A program made the position numbers and the translations under genes. Shown here piece by piece: positions 1 through 4,507 of a DNA stretch of 5,521 nucleotides. Numbering within the stretch: the stretch's first letter is position 1; each line of letters starts with the position of its first letter. Source of the DNA: Fidelibacterota bacterium (GTDB lineage: Bacteria > Fidelibacterota > Fidelibacteria > Fidelibacterales > Fidelibacteraceae); the NCBI GenBank assembly GCA_030596185.1, contig JAUVKP010000087.1, forward strand, positions 1-5,521, read 5' to 3'. The notes beneath the pieces are model-generated. The model had not been told where the DNA came from. It saw only the letters and a list, made by a program, of their open reading frames with translations, and searched no databases.

Positions 1-573
1 GATGAATCTTTTTACGAGATCCGTTATGCGGGTTTTGAAGCTGTTTCATATGCAGGCTACGCGGATCATGTGATTACTTTCTCAAGTATGACAAAATTAT
101 TTAGTATCAGCGGATTGCGTGTTGGTTGGTTGTTTGCAAAACCTGAAATCACCGAAGCTGTGAACTCTGTCCGCTATATTTCTTCTACTTGCGCAAATAC
201 GTTTTCCCAACGTTTTGTTTTGCGTATGGTTCAAGGCTTGGGCAAAGAAACAAGAGATAAACTATTATCTATCCTTCAAAACCGCAGGAAATTAATGCTT
301 GAAACCCTGAAGCATCACGGCTTTGAAAAATATGTCCGCTCACATGCGGGCTACTTTGTGTTGCTGAATATCCAACATGAATTGAAAAACCCCATGTCCG
401 ATATTGATTTTGTTCGCATCTTGAGAGAACGTCACGAAATCATGGTAACACCGGGTTCGCTTTTTGGACCTGCCGCAAATGGTTATATTCGAATTTCTTT
501 TGCAACCGAAGAAACAAATATCCAACGTGGTATTGCAGCAATTCGGGAATGTGTAGACGCGCAAAATCTCTAA
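1..573 (+). CDS. PLP-dependent aminotransferase, class I/II (5' truncated)
   Basis: The frame is open from the first base, so the N-terminal half lies outside the window; 190 codons remain before TAA. A fold-type I aminotransferase transfers an amino group from an amino acid to a 2-oxo acid through a pyridoxal phosphate Schiff base in the cytoplasm. Visible signatures: the fragment opens with DESFYE, matching the DE-x-(Y/F) segment whose Asp contacts the PLP pyridine nitrogen. SSMTKLFSISGLRVGW follows, with Lys at 94-96 as the Schiff-base lysine and GLRVGW as the phosphate-side motif. Near the C-terminus, PGSLFGPAANGYIRISFA carries the substrate carboxylate-binding Arg at 490-492. Substrate specificity cannot be read from this half, so no symbol is given. 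A GTG at 70 could be mistaken for a start, but the homology clearly extends upstream. The next gene is 142 bases downstream, so co-transcription is uncertain. Confidence 0.93.
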   Translation, partial: DESFYEIRYAGFEAVSYAGYADHVITFSSMTKLFSISGLRVGWLFAKPEITEAVNSVRYISSTCANTFSQRFVLRMVQGLGKETRDKLLSILQNRRKLMLETLKHHGFEKYVRSHAGYFVLLNIQHELKNPMSDIDFVRILRERHEIMVTPGSLFGPAANGYIRISFATEETNIQRGIAAIRECVDAQNL

Positions 574-642
574 AAAAGGGTACGAGTGTACGTATTCTAA
601 TTTCCTAAACACTGATACTTTTAAACAAATTTACTTAACATC

Positions 643-671
643 TTTACCAATCCGCCGAATATCTTTATATT
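643..671 (+). promoter_or_regulatory. Candidate sigma70-type promoter for the MetX-like gene
   Basis: TTTACC (643-648) and TATATT (666-671) are separated by 17 bases, matching the -35 and -10 consensus at 4/6 and 5/6 positions. The predicted start near 678 coincides with the dyad at 678-690. In AT-rich DNA such matches arise by chance, so this is a weak call. Confidence 0.3.
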
Positions 672-677
672 CTTTTG

Positions 678-690
678 TGTCAAATTGACA
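678..690. promoter_or_regulatory. Perfect 6-1-6 palindrome, possible operator
   Basis: TGTCAA-A-TTGACA is a perfect inverted repeat with a one-base centre, 25 bases before the ATG at 716 and at the predicted start site of the candidate promoter. The geometry suits a dimeric repressor. Its right half equals a -35 hexamer (TTGACA), but no good -10 follows at 16-18 bases, so the operator reading is preferred. The binding factor is unknown. Confidence 0.3.
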
Positions 691-715
691 ATAATAAACA
701 AATGGATAAATACCG

Positions 716-1732
716 ATGAAAAAGCAATGTGTAATTTTTACAATAATAATTATCAGCATCAATCTTTTATTTGCCATTCCGCCACAGAAATTCGCTGAAT
801 TGGGAGATGTGAAATTATTTAACGGTGAAACTCTTGAAGATTGTCGCATGGGTTATCGTATTCTTGGTGAAGCAAACGAAGATGCTTCAAATTATGTTGT
901 ATATCCCACTTGGCACGGAGGTACATCGGAACATGTTTTTGGACTGATTAATAAGTATAATTTTGTCGACACTTCGGCCTATTGTATTATCCTGGTTGAT
1001 GCATTGGGGAACGGTGTTTCAAGTTCGCCCTCAAATTCACCAACTCAGGCAGGGCCGGCTTTTCCCGAGGTTCGTGTTATTGATATGGCAAGATGTATAA
1101 AGGGTGTGCTGGATCATTTAAAAATCAAACATGTGCATGCTTTTGTGGGCGGATCTATGGGCTCTATGCAAGGATTTGAATTTATTTGCGAATACCCAAA
1201 TTTTGTAGATAAAACCATTCTTTATGTTAGTTCACCTAGAAATTCTACATACGATATTATCCGCCGGCATGCAGCATTAAATATTATTGATATGGCTAGG
1301 AAATATAATATTCCTCAAGAAGAATACATGACATCTTTACGCCTTACCCAAAATCTTAATGGAAAATCCCCAGAATATTTCTATCGGGAAATCCCCCATA
1401 CACAAGCACAAGATCATATCGCAAAATTTGTGACCTATACACCGGGAATTTATCCCGCAGATAATTTCTATTGCCAAACAAAGGCACTTTATTATCATGA
1501 TATAAGCTGGCGGGATGATTATGATATGGAAAAAACGGCAAAGCGCATTAAAACGGATCTATTTGTTATTGTGAACAAACAAGATCACACCGTGTCTCCT
1601 TGGGAATCTTTAAAACTCGCTAAAATGATCAAAGCAAAGACCTTGGTATTAGACAATAATCGCGGCCATCTTGGTATTGGTTATGAAATGGAGAAGGTTC
1701 GTAAAGCTATGGATCGTTTCCTAAAAAAATAA
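716..1732 (+). CDS. Exported alpha/beta hydrolase, homoserine O-acetyltransferase (MetX)-like
   Basis: A 338-residue protein. Residues 1-20 form a signal peptide: MKKQ, a hydrophobic core, then LFA before IPP, predicting signal peptidase I cleavage near 20 and periplasmic or secreted location. The rest is an alpha/beta hydrolase of the MetX group. It has the oxyanion-side segment TWHGGTSEH (65-73), PEVRVIDMARCIKGVLDHL (117-135), the nucleophile elbow GGSMGSMQ with Ser147, a probable acid Asp290 in NKQDHTVSP, and His318 in RGHLG, giving a complete Ser-Asp-His triad. Cytosolic MetX acetylates homoserine in methionine synthesis. An exported paralogue is unlikely to do so, since acetyl-CoA is cytosolic, so a hydrolase or acyltransferase on an unknown ester is inferred. 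The ATG at 716 has only a weak GGA at 704-706 as ribosome site, but the signal peptide begins there. The peroxiredoxin gene follows after 55 bases and may be co-transcribed. Confidence 0.85.
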   Translation: MKKQCVIFTIIIISINLLFAIPPQKFAELGDVKLFNGETLEDCRMGYRILGEANEDASNYVVYPTWHGGTSEHVFGLINKYNFVDTSAYCIILVDALGNGVSSSPSNSPTQAGPAFPEVRVIDMARCIKGVLDHLKIKHVHAFVGGSMGSMQGFEFICEYPNFVDKTILYVSSPRNSTYDIIRRHAALNIIDMARKYNIPQEEYMTSLRLTQNLNGKSPEYFYREIPHTQAQDHIAKFVTYTPGIYPADNFYCQTKALYYHDISWRDDYDMEKTAKRIKTDLFVIVNKQDHTVSPWESLKLAKMIKAKTLVLDNNRGHLGIGYEMEKVRKAMDRFLKK

Positions 1733-1787
1733 AAATGAACTTTCGTGGATATTAAGCGTAAAGATTGATAAACAAAAAGGAAAGACC

Positions 1788-2258
1788 ATGAATAAATTAC
1801 AAATTAATGATTTTGCCCCTCACTTTAAACTTGAAGATGCTGACGGAAAATCATTCTCTTTAGAACAATTCCGCGGAAAACGTGTGGTGCTGTATTTTTA
1901 CCCTAAAGATGATACACCCGGATGCACAAAAGAAGCTTGTGCGTTTCGCGATGATTACAAAGACTACACGAATAATGACATCGTGATCATCGGTGTTTCT
2001 CCCGACAATGAAAAATCGCACAAGAAATTTGCAGAAAAATATAAGCTGCCATTTATCCTGCTTTCTGATCCGGAAAGAGAAGTGCTGAAATCCTATGATG
2101 CTTGGGGAGAAAAGAATCTCTACGGAAAGATCACGATCGGACTTATTCGCAAAACTTTTCTTATTGATGGAGAAGGTAAGATCATTAAGATATATCCAAG
2201 AGTTCGGGTAAATGGACATTCCGAAGCGATACTTAAAGAATTTGGTATTGTGGAATAG
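1788..2258 (+). CDS. bcp: Thioredoxin-dependent thiol peroxidase, Bcp/PrxQ family
   Basis: A complete 156-residue peroxiredoxin, the usual length for Bcp/PrxQ, reducing hydrogen peroxide and organic hydroperoxides in the cytoplasm with electrons normally supplied by thioredoxin. The active site FYPKDDTPGCTKEACAF (37-53) contains Thr43, peroxidatic Cys46 and, five residues on, Cys51, the resolving cysteine of the atypical two-cysteine PrxQ type. Arg121 in LIRKTFLID is the probable conserved active-site arginine. The N-terminus NDFAPHFKLEDADGKSFSL and the FRGKRVVLYFYP strand are family hallmarks. The start is secure: AAGGAAAG lies just upstream, with AGG at 1778-1780 seven bases before ATG. The gene sits 55 bases after the MetX-like gene on the same strand and converges on dnaA. 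No promoter of its own is obvious in the short gap. Confidence 0.96.
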   Translation: MNKLQINDFAPHFKLEDADGKSFSLEQFRGKRVVLYFYPKDDTPGCTKEACAFRDDYKDYTNNDIVIIGVSPDNEKSHKKFAEKYKLPFILLSDPEREVLKSYDAWGEKNLYGKITIGLIRKTFLIDGEGKIIKIYPRVRVNGHSEAILKEFGIVE

Positions 2259-2296
2259 TACCTCCCACAAAGACGCAAAGAATAACAAAATCCAAA

Positions 2297-2407
2297 TGTC
2301 ATGCTGAGCGAAGTGTAACGAAGTCGAAGCATCTATTTATGATTTTGCATTGTGAATAGATCTTTCGACTCCATCCCGATATAATCGGGATTCCGCTCAA
2401 GATGACA
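2297..2407. repeat. Inner palindromic element (TGTCATGCTGAGC type), MITE/REP-like
   Basis: A 111-base imperfect palindrome. Paired segments are TGTCAT (2297-2302) with ATGACA (2402-2407), TGAGCG (2305-2310) with CGCTCA (2394-2399), AGTCGAA (2322-2328) with TTCGACT (2364-2370), and ATCTATT (2331-2337) with AATAGAT (2355-2361). The right half contains an extra perfect hairpin ATCCCGAT-ATA-ATCGGGAT (2373-2391), making the halves asymmetric. It has no coding capacity. The sequence strongly resembles a dispersed intergenic repeat I recall from Bacteroidota-related and candidate-phylum genomes. It is probably a non-autonomous mobile or REP-like element lodged inside the outer repeat. Confidence 0.7.
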
Positions 2408-2422
2408 GTTTTACTTTTTTGT
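2297..2422 (+). terminator. Possible Rho-independent terminator for bcp
   Basis: The 111-base stem-loop is followed on the plus strand by GTTTTACTTTTTTGTT (2408-2423), a T-rich tail fitting intrinsic termination of the bcp transcript. On the minus strand the tail after the stem is less T-rich (ATTTGGATTTTGTT), so termination of dnaA here is weaker. The large interrupted stem makes this a modest call. Confidence 0.35.
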
Positions 2423-2461
2423 TATTATCTTTGAGGTGCTTGGTGACTTTGTGTGAGGCTA

Positions 2462-3892
2462 TTAATCGCCTTCAAATTCGATCTGCTGCGTAATAAGCGC
2501 CACTTCTTTTTTAAAGGCTTCGTTGGCTCTGGTGCGTTTGCCTATTTCGCGCACACCGTACATAACCGTTGTGTGGTCACGGCCGCCAAGGCGTAGTCCG
2601 ATAGTTTTCAATGAAGCGTTACATAATTCACGACAAAGATACATCATCACCTGGCGGGCAAGTGCCACTTCTTTGCGACGACCTTTGCCGATGATTTCAT
2701 TTTCTGTGACTTTGTAATAGCGAGTAACGACCTTTTGGACCGTATCAATTGAAATGATTCGGTCACGTTTTACACCTTTTATGTCCATGAGTACGGATTT
2801 TGCCAATCCCAAGGTTATATCAATGTGGTTCAAGGAAGAACGTGCCAGCATTGTTGTGAGGGTGCCCTCAAGCTCTCTAATGTTTGAGCTTATATTCTGT
2901 GCGATAAATTCAATAACTTCATAAGGAATATCAAGATTCTCGATCAGGGTTTTATGTTGAAGGATAGCAATACGAGACTCAAAATCCGGTGCTTGTACAT
3001 CGACCATCAAGCCGGATAGAAAACGGGACACAAGACGTTCTTCCAGACCCTCTAGCTCCTTCGGAGGCTTGTCCGAAGTAATAACAATTTGTTTGTCTCG
3101 CTGGAGCAAATCGTTAAAAATATGAAAGAATTGTTCCTGTGTCCCTTCTCTTGATTTTAAGAACTGGACATCATCCACTAGTAAAATGTCAGCTTGCTTA
3201 TATAGCAAAGAAAAGTCATTTTTTTTATTGTTTTGAATGGCGTCAATAAAGTCGCGCATAAAAGTATCAATTGAAACATAGATGACCCGAGCGTAAGGAT
3301 TACGGGCATAAGCACGATTTCCAACCGCTTGCAATAAATGGGTCTTTCCAAGTCCTGTTCCGCCATAAATAAAAAGAGGATTGTAAGACCGTCCGGGGTT
3401 TTCAGAAACAGAGGAGGCTGCAACCTTAGCAAATTGGTTGTGCGGCCCCTCCACAAATTCTTCAAAAGTAAATCGGCTGTTGAAGGTTGAATAAACATCA
3501 GGTTGAGGTGGCTTAGGCAGGTTCTGCGCCCTAGGTATTGCCGGTAGGCCGGGTAAGAGAATATCAGCTGTATTTGATTCTTGAGCTTTTCTTTCCACCT
3601 GTCCCCGGGTGTTGATGATAAACTGAACTTTTTTATTTGCCGGAAAATGTTTATCAATGATTGGGGATAGCGTATCCCAATAATTAAATTCGATAAATTC
3701 TATATGAAATTTATTCGGCGCCGCAAGGGTTAGCACATCATTTTCATTAGAACAAAATTGTAAAGGAGAAAACCAAGACGCAAAACTTTGTTTATTTAAC
3801 GAAGTTTCCAGATCCTTTAAACAGGCATCCCATTGTGTTCCCTCAAGAGTATCAGTTATATCAAGTTTTATGTTATCCACACCCAAATCCAT
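2462..3892 (-). CDS. dnaA: Chromosomal replication initiator protein DnaA
   Basis: Numbered from ATG at 3892 (476 residues, normal length), all four DnaA domains are present. Domain I spans about 18-95 (TQWDACLKDL, then SFASWFSPLQF). A short linker follows to about 135. The AAA+ domain III has Walker A GGTGLGKTH (177-185), Walker B ILLVDDVQFL (236-245), sensor 1 VITSDKPPKEL (270-280), an arginine finger in SRF (Arg290) and sensor 2 NIRELEGTL (Arg339). DNA-binding domain IV has RRKEVALARQVMMYLCREL and GGRDHTTV (436-443). DnaA melts oriC and recruits helicase. The frame is open to a TTG at 3958; starts at ATG 3904, ATG 3892 and GTG 3880 are possible. I prefer 3892: a GGA lies five bases before it, and the upstream codons lie in DnaA boxes and promoter-like sequence. 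dnaN does not follow; the neighbour is convergent bcp. Confidence 0.97.
   Translation of the reverse strand: MDLGVDNIKLDITDTLEGTQWDACLKDLETSLNKQSFASWFSPLQFCSNENDVLTLAAPNKFHIEFIEFNYWDTLSPIIDKHFPANKKVQFIINTRGQVERKAQESNTADILLPGLPAIPRAQNLPKPPQPDVYSTFNSRFTFEEFVEGPHNQFAKVAASSVSENPGRSYNPLFIYGGTGLGKTHLLQAVGNRAYARNPYARVIYVSIDTFMRDFIDAIQNNKKNDFSLLYKQADILLVDDVQFLKSREGTQEQFFHIFNDLLQRDKQIVITSDKPPKELEGLEERLVSRFLSGLMVDVQAPDFESRIAILQHKTLIENLDIPYEVIEFIAQNISSNIRELEGTLTTMLARSSLNHIDITLGLAKSVLMDIKGVKRDRIISIDTVQKVVTRYYKVTENEIIGKGRRKEVALARQVMMYLCRELCNASLKTIGLRLGGRDHTTVMYGVREIGKRTRANEAFKKEVALITQQIEFEGD
3873..3881 (+). promoter_or_regulatory. DnaA box 1 (TTATCCACA)
   Basis: A perfect 9-mer consensus, inside the first codons of dnaA if translation starts at 3892, where its complement encodes Val-Asp-Asn. 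It lies 22 bases from box 2, about two helical turns. Confidence 0.75.
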
Positions 3893-3894
3893 AG

Positions 3895-3903
3895 TTATCC
3901 ACA
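3895..3903 (+). promoter_or_regulatory. DnaA box 2 (TTATCCACA)
   Basis: A perfect 9-mer consensus in the same orientation as box 1. It touches the -10 hexamer of the candidate dnaA promoter and covers the predicted start site, so it is well placed for autorepression. Confidence 0.8.
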
Positions 3904-3931
3904 TTATACCAACACTTTCTACACACCCCAA
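3903..3931 (-). promoter_or_regulatory. Candidate dnaA promoter
   Basis: On the minus strand, a perfect -10 hexamer TATAAT (3908-3903) sits 17 bases after TTGGGG (3931-3926), which matches TTGACA at the three leading positions. Transcription would begin near 3896, inside the DnaA box at 3895-3903. That leaves only a few bases of leader before ATG 3892, or about 16 before GTG 3880. DnaA bound at this box should block its own promoter, the usual dnaA autoregulation. Confidence 0.45.
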
Positions 3932-3940
3932 GTATACATA

Positions 3941-3958
3941 TTGTTTATTGATAAACAA
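3941..3958. promoter_or_regulatory. 18-bp perfect palindrome upstream of the dnaA promoter
   Basis: TTGTTTAT-TG-ATAAACAA has perfect 8-base arms and a 2-base centre, ten bases upstream of the candidate -35 and between the two DnaA box pairs. This is dimer-binding-site geometry. I do not recognise the binding factor. Confidence 0.4.
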
Positions 3959-4026
3959 TAACTTACACCATTTATTTACCTGCTTGGCTCAAAATGATAA
4001 AAGTTGCTAAAGCGCCGGCATTTCAA

Positions 4027-4035
4027 TTATCCACA
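4027..4035 (+). promoter_or_regulatory. DnaA box 3 (TTATCCACA)
   Basis: A perfect consensus in the same orientation as boxes 1 and 2. It starts 11 bases before box 4, so both lie on the same helical face next to the A-rich tract. Confidence 0.8.
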
Positions 4036-4037
4036 TG

Positions 4038-4046
4038 TTATACACA
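4038..4046 (+). promoter_or_regulatory. DnaA box 4 (TTATACACA)
   Basis: This matches the relaxed consensus TTATNCACA, with A at the variable fifth position. A poorer site, TTATATACA at 4047-4055, follows directly and could be a low-affinity box in a filament leading into the A-rich tract. Confidence 0.65.
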
Positions 4047-4060
4047 TTATATACATGGTT

Positions 4061-4111
4061 CAAATTAAGTCAATCTTAAGAAAAAAACAAGAAAAAAAGT
4101 GAAAAATTAAA
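4061..4111. other. A-rich tract, candidate DNA unwinding element
   Basis: About 50 bases almost devoid of C, with runs of seven As at 4081-4087 and 4092-4098, right after boxes 3 and 4. This is where duplex melting is expected. No clear 13-mer repeats or convincing DnaA-trio ladder were found by eye. Confidence 0.45.
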
Positions 4112-4201
4112 AGAGATCGGAGATAAGGCATTATATTTTCTTTTGCTACCAACTTCGGCACCCCGAACTATCAGGGCGCTGGTCAAGAAAGCTACGGAGG
4201 G

Positions 4202-4238
4202 TTATTCAATGAAAAAGTGCAACTTTTTCATTGAATAA
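4202..4238. repeat. 17-bp perfect hairpin with 3-base loop
   Basis: The left arm TTATTCAATGAAAAAGT (4202-4218), loop GCA and an exactly complementary right arm (4222-4238). It is AT-rich, unlike the rest of the element, and sits just inside the 10-bp stem at 4191-4200. No T-run follows on either strand, so it is not a typical terminator. It may be a separate small palindromic insertion. Confidence 0.75.
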
Positions 4239-4259
4239 AAAAACTTGCGGCTATTTGAT

Positions 4260-4297
4260 GAACCCGTTTTATACGGTGGGTGCCTGCCGCCGGGTTC
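4260..4297. repeat. GC-rich stem-loop
   Basis: GAACCCG (4260-4266) pairs with CGGGTTC (4291-4297). On the plus strand a smaller inner stem, CGGTGG with CTGCCG around GTGC (4274-4289), forms with two G-U pairs; on the minus strand those become A-C mismatches. That asymmetry slightly favours a plus-strand RNA. Confidence 0.45.
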
Positions 4298-4309
4298 AAT
4301 CTTCCTTAA

Positions 4310-4335
4310 TCCTCCGTAGCCTTGGCGTAGGGGGA
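4310..4335. repeat. REP-like imperfect palindrome, alternative to the 10-bp stem
   Basis: TCCTCC-GTA-GCC-TT-GGC-GTA-GGGGGA folds on itself, with the six-base arms pairing through one G-T on the plus strand. Its left half is the same CCTCCGTAGC that pairs with 4191-4200, so the two folds exclude each other. The sequence resembles a CCTCCGTAGC-type repeat I recall from candidate-phylum genomes; that is memory, not a search. Confidence 0.4.
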
Positions 4336-4507
4336 AAGGCCTGATTTCCACCAGCATTGAGCTGAGCTCCCAGTTAATCAATGTTGATTCAAAAAAATAT
4401 GTACCGCAAGTTTAATTCAAATATCGTTTTTAAATTAAGCTCAATTTACTTCAAAGACAATGATTTTTCTTTTTAAAGGCTAAAAATTTATGTAGTATTT
4501 CGGTAAT

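Larger units (their letters stand above)
2261..2458. repeat. Outer inverted-repeat element (CACAAAG type)
   Basis: The left arm CCTCCCACAAAG (2261-2272) matches the reverse complement of CTTTGTGTGAGG (2447-2458) at 11 of 12 bases. Further in, CAAAG and AATAAC (2276-2286) match the complement of GTTATT..CTTTG (2421-2434) with small indels. The right arm is about 12 bases longer. The element nearly fills the gap between two convergent genes and encloses a second palindromic element. It resembles CACAAAG-rich intergenic repeats I recall from several phyla; copy number in this genome is unknown. Confidence 0.6.
3873..4136. other. Putative chromosomal replication origin (oriC)
   Basis: The region upstream of dnaA holds four boxes fitting TTATNCACA, all in one orientation, at 3873, 3895, 4027 and 4038. 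A weaker TTATATACA lies at 4047-4055. An A-rich, probably easily unwound tract follows from about 4061. Spacings of 22 and 11 bases within the two pairs suggest helical phasing. This combination beside dnaA is the standard bacterial oriC layout. Strand asymmetry was not computed. Confidence 0.75.
4152..4413. other. GC-rich self-complementary element, possible structured RNA or palindromic mobile repeat
   Basis: A GC-richer block inside very AT-rich DNA, with no meaningful ORF. Perfect complementary pairs: GCTACGGAGG (4191-4200) with CCTCCGTAGC (4311-4320); a 17-bp hairpin (4202-4238); AAACTTGCGG (4241-4250) with CCGCAAGTTT (4404-4413), which crosses the first pair; GAACCCG (4260-4266) with CGGGTTC (4291-4297); GCTGGT (4178-4183) with ACCAGC (4350-4355); GGAAA (4333-4337) with TTTCC (4345-4349); and AATCAA (4376-4381) with TTGATT (4384-4389). 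On the plus strand, GTCAAG (4182-4187) also pairs with CTTGGC (4321-4326) through one G-U. I tried SRP, RNase P, tmRNA and 6S RNA and recognised none. Either a non-coding RNA or a composite of REP/MITE-like repeats fits; the strand is unresolved. Confidence 0.5.
4241..4413. repeat. 10-bp perfect inverted repeats bounding a 173-base segment
   Basis: AAACTTGCGG (4241-4250) and CCGCAAGTTT (4404-4413) are exact reverse complements. On the minus strand they would pair the two ends of a transcript of about 173 bases, with the downstream arm ending in a run of seven Ts (4243-4237). Alternatively they are terminal inverted repeats; no target-site duplication is evident in the flanks. Confidence 0.45.

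Noticed and set aside
583..597. Short GTAC/TACG self-complementarity after the aminotransferase stop as a terminator
   Set aside because: The stem is only four bases and no T-run follows.
685..713. TTGACA as the -35 box of the hydrolase gene
   Set aside because: No acceptable -10 hexamer lies 16-18 bases downstream, and the start site would fall inside the coding sequence.
1764..1775. A 12-base exact repeat, ATTGATAAACAA, also found at 3947-3958
   Set aside because: About one such match is expected by chance in a window of this size and AT content, and the two contexts differ.
3178..3657. A 159-codon minus-strand frame inside dnaA, and other long frames opposite or within real genes
   Set aside because: They overlap well-conserved genes in another frame, and their products show no family features.
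4055..4102. A 15-codon ORF beginning MVQIKS in the origin
   Set aside because: It has no ribosome site, a lysine-rich product read from the A-rich tract, and lies across the candidate unwinding element.
4288..4306. GGTTCAATC resembling a tRNA T-loop
   Set aside because: The flanking bases do not form a 5-bp T-stem, and no anticodon arm or acceptor stem fits.
4152..4413. Assignment of the structured element to SRP RNA, RNase P RNA, tmRNA, 6S RNA, a cobalamin riboswitch, a retron or an integron attC site
   Set aside because: None of the conserved motifs of these families could be found, no reverse transcriptase or integrase gene is nearby, and a length or fold resemblance alone is not enough.
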